From: Mycolicibacterium vulneris
GTDB taxonomy: Bacteria > Actinomycetota > Actinomycetes > Mycobacteriales > Mycobacteriaceae
Assembly (NCBI RefSeq): GCF_002104765.1
Contig: NZ_NCXM01000008.1
Span: 1-64,000, forward strand
Direction: 5' to 3'
DNA length: 64,000 nt
Below are positions 56,666 to 64,000 of the stretch, piece after piece. Every line of letters begins with the position of its first letter. Within the stretch, counting starts at the first letter, position 1. Position numbers and translations under genes: made by a program. The notes beneath the pieces are model-generated. The model ran no database searches. It saw only the letters and a list, made by a program, of their open reading frames with translations, and had not been told where the DNA came from.

Positions 56666-57358
56666 GTGCGCGCCTTGCTTAGCCGTGAATTTGCTGGTGT
56701 TGGCTTTGCCGCGGTCACGGCCGCGGTGGCCCTGATGTTGCCCGCCGCGGTGCTGCCGCCCGGGACGCCGGGGGCGGCACCGCCGGCCGCGGCCGCGAAC
56801 TGCCCGCCGGTGCAGATCGTGTTCGCCCGCGGCCGTTACGAATCACCCGGGCCGGGCGTGCTGGGCAATGCGTTCATCAGCGACGTGCGCAGCAAGGTGA
56901 ACCGGACCGTCGGCGCATACGCCGTGCAGTACCCGGCCGACACCGAGGTCGCCCAGGGCGCCAACGACATGAGCCATCACATCCAGGACATGGTCAACAA
57001 CTGCCCCGACACCCGGCTGGTGCTGGGCGGCTACTCGCTGGGCGCAGCGGTCACCGACGTCGTGCTGGCGGCGCCCATCAGCGCGTTCGGTTTCGACAGC
57101 CCGCTACCGCCCGGCGTCGATCAGCACATCGCCGCCGTCGCCTTGTTCGGCAACGGGAGCCAATGGGTGGGTCCGATCACCAACTTCAACCCGACCTACA
57201 ACGACCGGACCATCGAGTTGTGCCACGGCGCCGATCCCGTCTGCAGCCCGGCCGACCCGAACACCTGGAAGGAAAACTGGCCACAGCACCTCGCGGGCGC
57301 CTACATCGACGCGGGCATGGCCAACCAGGCCGCCGACTTCGTCGCCGGCAAGCTCTGA
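56666..57358 (+). CDS. Secreted cutinase-like hydrolase
   Basis: A 230-aa cutinase/CULP protein. The signal peptide runs to about AAAAN; the N-terminal strand motif is IVFARGRYESPGPGVLGN. The nucleophile Ser is in GGYSLGAAV, the Asp in CHGADPVCSP and the His in WPQHLAGAYID. Two disulfide Cys pairs are in expected positions. It is distinct in sequence from the cutinase at 35287, so the two are not a recent duplication. GTG start. Confidence 0.9.
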   Translation: MRALLSREFAGVGFAAVTAAVALMLPAAVLPPGTPGAAPPAAAANCPPVQIVFARGRYESPGPGVLGNAFISDVRSKVNRTVGAYAVQYPADTEVAQGANDMSHHIQDMVNNCPDTRLVLGGYSLGAAVTDVVLAAPISAFGFDSPLPPGVDQHIAAVALFGNGSQWVGPITNFNPTYNDRTIELCHGADPVCSPADPNTWKENWPQHLAGAYIDAGMANQAADFVAGKL

Positions 57359-57571
57359 CCCGGGTCGCGAACGGCGCCCTCTCTCCCGACCACTAGGCAA
57401 GGGTCAACTCCGCAAGCTAGTGGATTCGCGCGTCGATCAATGGTCTGGCATGCCAATGGGGATGCGGGCCGGCAGGCGTCCGAAGACCTCGATCCCCGCA
57501 GTCGCAGAACCTAGGATCGAGAGCAATCTGCGGTAATTCCAGATTTCTGCCGCCAGCTGAGAGGAGACGCA

Positions 57572-58213
57572 ATGCCGCGTCTTAATCCCATCCCGCGGGG
57601 TGAAGTCAGCGACGAATTCACGCTGAAGATGTACGGCTTCATGTTCGGCGATCGTGATCCAGTTGCCGAGCCGGGCGCCGTCGGCGGCACACCCGGCAAC
57701 TGGTGGACAGTGATGGCACAGTCCCCTCCCGCGCTGCGCCATGCGGTGCGCGGCTTCCGCCTCTACCGCGAAGAGGTCTCCATCCGCGCCGATCGGCGCG
57801 AGCTGGGCCAGATCCGGGCGGGCTGGGTGGTCGGCAGCCAGTTTGTCTTCTCGCAGCACTGCAAGGCGTGCCGGTCGGCGGGACTGTCCGAGGAGAAGAT
57901 TGCGGCCATACCGTCTTGGCAGACCGCCGAGTGTTTCGACCAGACCGAGCGGCTGTTGCTGGCGTACGCGGATTGCCTGGCGGGACAGCATGGCCGAGTG
58001 CCAGAGCGGTTGTTCACTCAGTTGCGTGAGGCCTTCACCGACACCGAGATCCTCGAGTTCACCTACACCACGACCATGTACGTGATGCACGCGATCATGT
58101 CTCGGGCACTGCGGCTGGAGTTCGACGACGTCGACGACCCGGTCGTCGAGGTTGACGATCCGACGGGCGGCGGTGTGCTCGATATCGGCGCCGCGACCTC
58201 CGGGCGTGACTGA
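57572..58213 (+). CDS. Carboxymuconolactone decarboxylase/AhpD-like protein
   Basis: A 213-aa protein of the CMD family. The redox-type motif HCKACRSAG (CxxC) and the helix ELGQIRAGWVVGSQFVFSQ are typical of AhpD-like members. A conserved DQTERLLLAYADCLAG helix precedes the C-terminal domain. It may act as a hydroperoxide-linked thiol protein or in aromatic degradation; neither can be decided. GAGAGGAG lies before the ATG. Confidence 0.8.
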   Translation: MPRLNPIPRGEVSDEFTLKMYGFMFGDRDPVAEPGAVGGTPGNWWTVMAQSPPALRHAVRGFRLYREEVSIRADRRELGQIRAGWVVGSQFVFSQHCKACRSAGLSEEKIAAIPSWQTAECFDQTERLLLAYADCLAGQHGRVPERLFTQLREAFTDTEILEFTYTTTMYVMHAIMSRALRLEFDDVDDPVVEVDDPTGGGVLDIGAATSGRD

Positions 58214-58611
58214 CGTGACGCGTTAAGCGGTTTCTCGACGGCGTTGAGTGGGGGCGTCCACTTCGTGCCTGCGCAGGTTCGCACAGCCGAGGATAGCGCC
58301 GGTTCGATTAGACCGACGGCGGTGTGCCAGAAAAACTCTCCGCCGAAATGATCGACCGCACGGAGTACAAACGCGGCGGCAAAGGCGATTGCTGCGGTTA
58401 GCGAACGGGGCGTGGTCACCGCACCCCGGGCCGTAGATCATTGGCAGTTCCCAACTAATGAATACTACAAACGGTAGTAGTATTGGGACGCCTTAAATAC
58501 CTCAACTATGACTTGAGAGTTTCGGCTGAGCCTGCCGGATTGCTGTTTGCTCCGAAGCCTGCTTTTGAGGGCCCCGGATGCGAACGGGTTCACGCCAATT
58601 GAATGGCGAAA
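58214..58611. other. 398-bp AT-richer intergenic region with dyad
   Basis: It contains the operator-like dyad at 58461-58484. A minus-strand frame from GTG 58419 has a plausible hydrophobic start (LTAAIAFAAAFVLRAV) but runs into the AhpD-like gene, so it may be the relic of a lost regulated gene. No intact gene is supported. Confidence 0.45.
58461..58484. promoter_or_regulatory. TACTAC/GTAGTA operator-like dyad
   Basis: AATACTAC (58461-58468) and GTAGTATT (58477-58484) are exact inverted repeats; a tighter TACTAC-AAACG-GTAGTA reading also exists. The half-sites loosely resemble those bound by BlaI/MecI-family repressors. It sits 42 bp upstream of the possible minus-strand relic. No regulator is adjacent. 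Confidence 0.5.
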
Positions 58612-58815
58612 TCAGGCGGGAGTGTTGCCGCTGGAGTACAGCTTGAAGTTGCGGACCATCGGAACCGCCGGGTTGCCAGCTGCGGCGCGCTGGCGGGCGC
58701 GGAAGGACGGATGACGGCGCATTGCTTCATTGCGTTCGCGTTCGCGACGTTGAGCGGCGGCCCATGCCGGATGGGACTGAAGGAATATAACCGTGCCTTC
58801 TTCTGTATTCGCCAC
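58612..58815 (-). CDS. Small basic hypothetical protein
   Basis: A 67-aa protein from GTG 58815 with a strong GAGGAG eight to nine bases upstream, the best reason to call it. It contains FLQSHPAWAAAQRRERER and a basic AMRRHPSFRARQRAAAG segment; the C-terminus is polar. No signal, membrane helix or known family. The basic helix could bind nucleic acid, but that is speculative. Confidence 0.5.
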   Translation of the reverse strand: MANTEEGTVIFLQSHPAWAAAQRRERERNEAMRRHPSFRARQRAAAGNPAVPMVRNFKLYSSGNTPA

Positions 58816-59073
58816 GATCGTCACTCCTCTCACTACCACCCGCAAAAGCTACAACAGTGTGGTTATCGGATCGTGATTCCAGAATGCCCGCCGAATCCTG
58901 AGACCAAACCACCCGTCAAGGTGAGAATTGGCCGTGAATTCGCGAACGTAATCCGTTGCCACTGCTGTGCTGTCGTCCGTGCTGGTACGACCGCGATCAG
59001 AACCATAGCGACGGGCACCGACAGAATTGCCGTTTGAGCCTCATGCGCGGTTGGCTGCTAGGGTCCTTTGCTT

Positions 59074-59922
59074 ATGCCGGAGATCGATCGCCGCCGCATG
59101 ATTCTGACAACCGGGATCGGCGTGCTGGCAGCCACGCTGCCGGTCCCGAAAGCCTGGGCCTACCCGCCCCGGCAGGACGAACCTGCCGGTCGGATACCGC
59201 CGCCCGCGGCGCCCAGCGGCCAATCCGGGAGCTACATTTTCTCGGACGAATTCGATGGTCCGGCCGGCTCCGCCCCCGACGCGTCGAAATGGGCGATCGC
59301 CAAAGCCCGCGAGACGATCAAGGACCCGACCTACTGGGAGCTGCCCGAGCACATCGGACAGTACCGCGACGATCGCCGCAACGTGTTCGTCGACGGCAAT
59401 TCCAATCTGGTGCTGCGCGCCGCCAAGGACGGCCCCACCTACTACAGCGGCAAGGTGCAAAGCCTGTGGCGCGGCGGCGTCGGCCACACCTGGGAAGCCC
59501 GGATCAAACTGAACTGCCTGACTCCCGGCGCCTGGCCCGCGTACTGGCTCGGCAATGACGATCAGGGCGAGATCGACGTCATGGAGTGGTACGGCAACGG
59601 CAAATGGCCGTCGGCCACGACCGTGCACGCCAAGGCCAACGGCGGCGAATGGAAGACGCACAACATCGCGGTGGACAGCGCCTGGCATACCTGGCGCACG
59701 CAGTGGGACGAGGCGGGCATTCGGTTCTGGAGGGACTACACCGACGGCGCTGCGCCCTACTTCGACGTGCCGGCGAGCTCGCTGCCGGACTGGCCGTTCA
59801 ACGGGGCGGGCTACACGGTCTATCCGGTGTTCAACCTGGCAGTGGCCGGATCGGGCGGCGAAGACCCGGGCCCCGGCAGCTACCCCGCCGACATGCTCAT
59901 CGACTGGATACGCGTCTGGTAG
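59074..59922 (+). CDS. Secreted GH16 beta-glucanase-like protein (Rv0315-like)
   Basis: A 282-aa exported glycoside hydrolase family 16 protein. The N-terminal DRRRMILTTGIGVL looks like a Tat or Sec signal (cleavage near AWA-YP). The jelly-roll catalytic signature GEIDVMEWYG puts the nucleophile and acid/base Glu at about 166 and 171 with Asp168 between. Substrate-cleft Trp residues follow (WHTWRTQWDE). It resembles M. tuberculosis Rv0315, an antigenic beta-1,3-glucanase homologue. ATG 59074 is preferred over TTG 59068. Confidence 0.9.
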   Translation: MPEIDRRRMILTTGIGVLAATLPVPKAWAYPPRQDEPAGRIPPPAAPSGQSGSYIFSDEFDGPAGSAPDASKWAIAKARETIKDPTYWELPEHIGQYRDDRRNVFVDGNSNLVLRAAKDGPTYYSGKVQSLWRGGVGHTWEARIKLNCLTPGAWPAYWLGNDDQGEIDVMEWYGNGKWPSATTVHAKANGGEWKTHNIAVDSAWHTWRTQWDEAGIRFWRDYTDGAAPYFDVPASSLPDWPFNGAGYTVYPVFNLAVAGSGGEDPGPGSYPADMLIDWIRVW

Positions 59923-59932
59923 GCGACAAATC

Positions 59933-60775
59933 TCAGTGCGTCAGCAGCGCGACCGCGGTCGTGGGCCTGCCGCCCGGACGGCGCAAATCCGTTCGCAGCC
60001 AGGCAAGCGGACGCATCCATATCGGTAAGCGGCCGAACCGTTTGGCAGCCACCAGCAGCGATTCCGCTTCGACCGCTCGCCAGCCGAGGTCTTCGAAGAA
60101 GGCCAGCCCGTTTTCGGGCGCGAACTTGAAGGGTGCGTTCTCCGAAATCCCGGCGACATTCTTGTTGATCCGGTCCTTCAGGCCGGGAAAGGCGAAATCG
60201 ATCATCCACCAGGCGACCTGGGGTCGCTTGATCGCACCCGAAAGGGCCGCGATGTCGGAGGCCTCCAGATACATCGACAGTCCCTCGGTCAGCACGAAGG
60301 CCTTCGCCGCGCCGTCCAGCGCTTCGCTGAAGAAGCGGTCTCGGGCGTGCGGGTCGGCGAGGTCAACCGCCGTGCGGTTGAGGCGGCAGCGCGGGGCCTG
60401 ATCAGCAAGTACTTGCGTCTTTTCGGCGAGCAGCTTGGGCAGGTCGGCCTCGATCCAGGTGAGATCCGGCGGGAGGTCGAGGCGATAGGGCCGGGTGTCC
60501 AGGCCGGCGGCCAGGTTCAGAACGCGGTCACAGCCCTGCGCGAGTGCGTCGGCGATGGCATCGTCGATGAGCTTGGTCCGTGCGACAAGCCACCAACCGC
60601 TGCGATCCGTCCATGGAACTCCTGCCACGATCGCGCGACCCTGTTCGCCGGCGAGGCGTGCCGCGAGGTGGTCGTTGAACAGCGCATCGGGGCGGGCCGA
60701 TTCGGTCGCCCGGTGCAGCGCCGTCCACCGGGCCGTATCGGAAACATGGGTGATGGTGTGCGCTGGACCAGACAT
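59933..60775 (-). CDS. TIGR00027-type SAM-dependent methyltransferase
   Basis: A 280-aa leucine-carboxyl-methyltransferase-like protein. ARPDALFNDHLAARLAG at the N-terminus, RVLNLAAGLDTRPYRLDLP as motif I and WIEADLPKLLAEK define the family, and VLTEGLSMYLEASDI is the characteristic later motif. It is more divergent than the copy at 24287. Substrate unknown. Convergent with GH16 across 10 bp. Confidence 0.85.
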   Translation of the reverse strand: MSGPAHTITHVSDTARWTALHRATESARPDALFNDHLAARLAGEQGRAIVAGVPWTDRSGWWLVARTKLIDDAIADALAQGCDRVLNLAAGLDTRPYRLDLPPDLTWIEADLPKLLAEKTQVLADQAPRCRLNRTAVDLADPHARDRFFSEALDGAAKAFVLTEGLSMYLEASDIAALSGAIKRPQVAWWMIDFAFPGLKDRINKNVAGISENAPFKFAPENGLAFFEDLGWRAVEAESLLVAAKRFGRLPIWMRPLAWLRTDLRRPGGRPTTAVALLTH

Positions 60776-60805
60776 ACGTTGCGTTATAGCAGTACCGTCT
60801 GCGCC

Positions 60806-61468
60806 CTACTGACCAGCCCTGCCTCCGGCGAACCAGGCCTCGGTCACGGTGCGGGTCGCAGGCGGAGGGAGGACGGCGTCCGGTGCGCCGAGGCGACCGA
60901 CCTTGACGGTCCACGCCGGCGATGAGCGATCGATGCAGGATCCGGCCCCCTGGCTGGGCAGCCACAGCACGGCTAGGTCGCTGCCGCATCCGTAGACGCC
61001 GGTGTACCCGTCGGCTCGTCCACCCCACGCACCGCCGTTGCGCAGCAGGCAGCGGGTGCCGTCGTCGAGGGTGAGCGCGAACGGATCCGGGGTGGCGGTC
61101 GCGCGCACGGGCGGAAGATGACCGTCGAACATCACCCGGTGCATCTGCATGTCCCACGGATTATCCACGCACAGAAGCGATCCCGGCGTCGACGGCCAGC
61201 AGGTGCCGGCTCCGGCCGCACTCGGCGAACAGTAGTAGACGTCGTCGGCAACCGCCGACGGCGACGGTTCCGAGCAGTCGCCGGCCTGCGCGACGTTGCC
61301 CGGCCCCGATGCCACCTTGTACCCGTTGATCGCTTCGCCGCTGGGGCCGACGGCCATCACGGTAATCACCTGGGTGGCCGGCGGATCCGCGCCCGCGGGT
61401 CCGGCCGTCGAGGTCGCCATCACCAGCAAGGCGATCCAGACCGGCGCCATGCGGGTCACCACGTTCAT
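60806..61468 (-). CDS. Secreted Cys-rich hypothetical protein
   Basis: A 220-aa secreted protein from ATG 61468 (MNVVTRMAPVWIALL) with AAAGGGGAGAAGG upstream. The signal peptide is cleaved near AGADPP. The mature part contains many Cys (GDCSEPSPS, YYCSPSA, TCWPSTPG, LLCVDNPW, RCLLRNGG, YGCGSDL, SCIDRS), implying several disulfides. I recognise no domain. Longer frames upstream to 61690 lack coding character. Confidence 0.65.
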   Translation of the reverse strand: MNVVTRMAPVWIALLVMATSTAGPAGADPPATQVITVMAVGPSGEAINGYKVASGPGNVAQAGDCSEPSPSAVADDVYYCSPSAAGAGTCWPSTPGSLLCVDNPWDMQMHRVMFDGHLPPVRATATPDPFALTLDDGTRCLLRNGGAWGGRADGYTGVYGCGSDLAVLWLPSQGAGSCIDRSSPAWTVKVGRLGAPDAVLPPPATRTVTEAWFAGGRAGQ

Positions 61469-61652
61469 CGAGCCAACCCTTCTCCCCTTTGTGCAGAGTA
61501 GAGCGCACGCGAGGCCGGCGGCCCGAATTGGCCGGGTCCGTTGCCGGCGGCCGGGTGGGACGCGTGATTGGGATCGGTAGCCGCGGGACGGGTCTGTACT
61601 TACCGCAACGGCGCCGCCACGGAGGCGGCGCCCCACGAAAGGAAGACAGCAA

Positions 61653-61907
61653 ATGAACATCGTCCCGACCAGCATCCAAGAGCAGATCAACCGTGTCGAT
61701 CGCCAACGAAGCCTCTACATCGGGATCAGCACCGGCCTGCTCGCGATCTGGAGCGTTTACCGGCTGATCTGGATGCTTTATCTCGGAATGACTTTCGGCT
61801 GGTTCTTCGGCGCGATGGCATTCCAGGTGGTGCTGTGGGGTGTGATCGGGACCGCCGCCGCGGTGGCCTCCGTCGGGTTCCTCAGGCGCTACAACAAGGG
61901 ATCTTGA
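61653..61907 (+). CDS. Small two-helix membrane protein
   Basis: An 84-aa protein with an amphipathic N-terminus (IQEQINRVDRQR) and two hydrophobic helices (LYIGISTGLLAIWSVYRLIW and FQVVLWGVIGTAAAVASVGF) ending in a basic tail. GAAAGGAAG precedes the ATG. No family recognised; the topology implies N-in/C-in. It ends just before a terminator. Confidence 0.65.
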   Translation: MNIVPTSIQEQINRVDRQRSLYIGISTGLLAIWSVYRLIWMLYLGMTFGWFFGAMAFQVVLWGVIGTAAAVASVGFLRRYNKGS

Positions 61908-61928
61908 CTCGCCTGACGGCCGTCGGAG

Positions 61929-61965
61929 AAGTCCCGGACCTGGTTGGGGTCCGGGACTTTCCGTT
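61929..61965. terminator. Terminator hairpin between convergent genes
   Basis: A 12-bp perfect stem (61929-61940 with 61948-61959) and a 7-nt loop followed by a weak T-tract lies between the small membrane protein and the convergent aldehyde dehydrogenase. It may serve both strands. Confidence 0.7.
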
Positions 61966-61979
61966 GTGAGACAACAGGT

Positions 61980-63434
61980 TTAGAGCTGAGCCCAGACCGA
62001 CTTCGTCTTCAGGTAGATCTCGAGGCCCTCTTTTCCGAACTCGTGACCCCAGCCGGACTGCTTGTATCCGCCGAACGGCACATCGTGGTCGAAGACCAAC
62101 TGGCAGTTGACCTGAACACTGCCGGCCTGCAGCCGCCTCATGATGCGGTGGGCCCGGCCCAGGTTCTCCGTCCAGGCGGTGGCCGCCAGGCCATAGGTGG
62201 TGTCGTTGGCCAGGGCCACGGCCTCGTCCTCGTCCTCGAACGGCAGGATGGTGACCACCGGCCCGAAGATCTCCTGCTGGTACAGCCGCATGCTGGTGTC
62301 GACATTGGTGAGCACCGTCGGGTGCACGAAGTAGCCCTTGCGGTCCAGGCGGTGCCCCCCGGTGACCACCTCGACGCCGTCCTTCTTGCCCTCGTCGATG
62401 AAGCCCATGACGCGGTTCAGCTGCTTCTCACTGATCAGCGGGCCGCTGACGCAGCCCTCCTCGCTGGGGGCGCCCAGCTTGAATGAATTCGCCATCATCG
62501 CAATGCCTTCCACGACCCGGTCGTAGACGCCGCGCTGGGCGAAGATGCGCGACCCGCACACGCAGCCCTGGCCGGAGTGCACGAAGATGCCCAGCGAAGC
62601 CATCATGATGGCGTTGTCCAGGTTGGCGTCGTCGAAGATCAGCACCGGCGATTTGCCGCCGAGTTCGAGCGTGACCTTCTTCAGGTTGTCGGCCGACGCC
62701 CGCACAATCTCCTTGCCGACCTCGGTCGAGCCGGTGAAGGCGACCTTCTGGACATCGGGGTGCGCGGTGATCGCGGCGCCCGCGGTGTGGCCGTAACCGG
62801 TCAACAGGTTGACGACCCCGTCGGGCACGCCGGCCTCGTGGATGAGCCTGTCCAACAGCAGCGCCGACAGCGGCGTCTCCTCGGCCGGCTTGACCAGCAG
62901 GCTGCCGCCCGCGGCCAGGGCCGGAGCCAGCTTCGCGCTGGCGTTGAAGATCGGGCCGTTCCACGGGAAGATCAGGCCCACCACGCTGTACGGCTCTTTG
63001 AGCGTGTAGGCGTGCATGTTGACGTAGTTGTCGGTGGCGATGCCGTCGGTCTTCACGTCGTACGCGACCCCGTTGATCTTCGAACACCAACCGGCGTAGT
63101 AGCGGAAGAACTCCGAACAGGTCGACATCTGCAACTGGGCCTGCATCAGCGGCATGCCGGTGTTGAGCGAGTCGAGTTGGGCGAACTCCTCGGCGTGCTC
63201 GTCGATCAGTTCGCCGATCCGCCACAGGATCTTGGCCCGCTCGCGGCCCGGAAGGTCCGCCCAGACCCCCGACTCGAAGGTCGCCTTCGCCTTCGCCGCG
63301 GCGTCGTTGACCGCTTCTTGGCCGCAGTCGGTGAATTCGGTGATTGTCTCCTCGGTCGCGGGATCGATGACCGAGATGACGTCACCCGTTCCGGGGCGCT
63401 TGCGAATGTCGTCCAATACCGCCTGCACCGTCAT
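61980..63434 (-). CDS. NAD(P)-dependent aldehyde dehydrogenase
   Basis: A 484-aa aldehyde dehydrogenase. The NAD-binding GSTEVGKEI, catalytic Glu in LELGGKSP and catalytic Cys in HSGQGCVCGSRIF are in place; GPIFNASAKLAPALAAGG and PFGGYKQSGWGHEFGKEG are conserved. The length is standard. It is the intact relative of the internal-deletion remnant at 21582-21863. Aldehyde specificity is not evident. An operator-like pair of dyads lies about 50 bp upstream. Confidence 0.92.
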   Translation of the reverse strand: MTVQAVLDDIRKRPGTGDVISVIDPATEETITEFTDCGQEAVNDAAAKAKATFESGVWADLPGRERAKILWRIGELIDEHAEEFAQLDSLNTGMPLMQAQLQMSTCSEFFRYYAGWCSKINGVAYDVKTDGIATDNYVNMHAYTLKEPYSVVGLIFPWNGPIFNASAKLAPALAAGGSLLVKPAEETPLSALLLDRLIHEAGVPDGVVNLLTGYGHTAGAAITAHPDVQKVAFTGSTEVGKEIVRASADNLKKVTLELGGKSPVLIFDDANLDNAIMMASLGIFVHSGQGCVCGSRIFAQRGVYDRVVEGIAMMANSFKLGAPSEEGCVSGPLISEKQLNRVMGFIDEGKKDGVEVVTGGHRLDRKGYFVHPTVLTNVDTSMRLYQQEIFGPVVTILPFEDEDEAVALANDTTYGLAATAWTENLGRAHRIMRRLQAGSVQVNCQLVFDHDVPFGGYKQSGWGHEFGKEGLEIYLKTKSVWAQL

Positions 63435-63480
63435 CTGATCCCTTTCGTACCGCCAGTCGTGGCGCCCCGGCGCCCCATGC

Positions 63481-63504
63481 GCTCAGTGCTGAGCACTTGC
63501 TTAG
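63481..63504. promoter_or_regulatory. Overlapping operator-like dyads upstream of aldehyde dehydrogenase
   Basis: GCTCAG-TG-CTGAGC (63481-63494) is a perfect 6-2-6 dyad, and CTGAGCACTTGCTTAG (63489-63504) is a near-perfect 16-bp dyad overlapping it. The position, 47-70 bp before the start codon, suits a TetR-type operator. No regulator is adjacent within the window. Confidence 0.5.
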
Positions 63505-63537
63505 CATTGTGCGCACGGCTGGTCAAGCTCCATGGGC

Positions 63538-63948
63538 TCAGCGCAGTTGTTGGATGCGAATGAGATTTCCCGCGGGATCGCGGACGGCGCAGTCGCGCAG
63601 CCCGTACGGCTGGTCGGTGGGCTCCTGGACGATGTCGACGTCGCCGGCCTGCAGCCGTTCGAAGGTGCCGTCGAGGTCCTTGGTGGCCAGCAGCAGTGTG
63701 GCGTAGCTGCCCTTGGCCATCATCTCGGCGATGGTGCGGCGCTCATCGTCGGTGATGCCCGGGTTGGCGGCGGGCGGGTTCAAGACGATAGACGTATCCG
63801 GCTGGTTCGGCGGGCCGACCGTGATCCAGCGCATCGTGCCCTTGCCGACGTCGAGGCGAACCTCGAACCCCAGGACGTCGCGATAGAAGGCGAGCGATGC
63901 TTCCGGGTCCTGGTGGGGAAGGAAGCTCGAGTGAATGGTGATGTTCAT
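63538..63948 (-). CDS. VOC-family (glyoxalase-like) protein
   Basis: A 136-aa vicinal-oxygen-chelate protein. It shows the beta-alpha-beta-beta-beta halves: FLPHQDPEASLAFYRDVLGF, RWITVGPP and the second half KDLDGTFERLQAGDVDIV and the closing GLRDCAVRDPAGNLIRI with the terminal metal-ligand region. Such proteins include glyoxalases and dioxygenase-like or bleomycin-binding members; which one applies cannot be told. The window ends 52 bp after its start. Confidence 0.85.
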   Translation of the reverse strand: MNITIHSSFLPHQDPEASLAFYRDVLGFEVRLDVGKGTMRWITVGPPNQPDTSIVLNPPAANPGITDDERRTIAEMMAKGSYATLLLATKDLDGTFERLQAGDVDIVQEPTDQPYGLRDCAVRDPAGNLIRIQQLR

Positions 63949-64000
63949 GCGGTCAGGCTAGGTGCGGCCCGACGGCGGATGCTTCTCGATTCCTGATCGG

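Noticed and set aside
57390..57423. CCACTAG/CTAGTGG inverted repeat after the second cutinase gene
   Set aside because: Seven-bp arms with a 20-nt loop and no T-tract; expected by chance in a window this size.

Overview
The window is high-GC actinobacterial DNA from a Mycobacterium other than the tuberculosis complex, probably a slow grower. The genus call rests on an SVP-type PPE protein, a furA-katG operon with a recognisable FurA box, two cutinase-like hydrolases, a DUF732 protein, an LdtMt2/LdtMt5-like L,D-transpeptidase, a zwf-type G6PD, an Rv0315-like GH16 enzyme and an Rv2525c-like DUF1906 protein. I see no rRNA, tRNA, CRISPR array or transposase. Species cannot be named from sequence inspection alone.

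Layout. 0.2-3.1 kb is decaying sequence: an LGFP lipoprotein and a stand-alone CBM2 protein, then three consecutive damaged genes (a frameshifted membrane protein, an MmpS-like lipoprotein with a broken signal peptide, and the 3' end of a LuxR-type regulator). 3.3-8.9 kb is a tightly overlapping jetA-jetB-jetC operon (type I Wadjet / MksFEB-like SMC complex) with no adjacent jetD nuclease. 9.0-13.8 kb has small secreted proteins and a possible operon of DUF899, SRPBCC, ATP-grasp and serine hydrolase genes, the last two overlapping by 4 bp. 13.9-15.3 kb has secreted proteins, an FKBP-type isomerase and a gene remnant.

15.3-18.4 kb is a divergent light-sensing module: a bacteriophytochrome with a PP2C/SpoIIE phosphatase output, opposite a heme oxygenase that could supply its biliverdin. 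18.4-28.8 kb is mostly metabolic (SDR, lipocalin-like protein, GAP-family membrane protein, two methyltransferases, M42 peptidase, CitE-like lyase, zwf) with two internal-deletion pseudogenes (aldehyde dehydrogenase, FAD monooxygenase). 28.9-40.7 kb holds hrpA, a YihY-family protein, an enoyl-CoA hydratase homologue, a cutinase, redox enzymes, small conserved proteins, a MOSC protein and a C39-like lipoprotein.

40.8-52.5 kb has a PPE protein with a C-terminal SHOCT-like domain, a GT1 glycosyltransferase, a methyltransferase, a DAO-Rieske oxidoreductase, an L,D-transpeptidase, furA-katG with a strong terminator, and a Tat-type DUF1906 protein. 52.7-56.5 kb is a GT4 - methyltransferase - terpenoid-cyclase-fold operon behind an operator-like dyad, facing a second methyltransferase; its product is unknown. 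56.6-64 kb has a cutinase, an AhpD-like protein, an orphan operator-like dyad, GH16, a methyltransferase, secreted and membrane proteins, an intact aldehyde dehydrogenase and a VOC protein.

The best candidates for new biology are the jetABC operon without jetD, the phytochrome-phosphatase/heme oxygenase pair, the ATP-grasp/serine-hydrolase pair, the GT4/methyltransferase/cyclase-fold locus and the PPE-SHOCT protein. Start codons were chosen by eye from motif position and ribosome binding sites.
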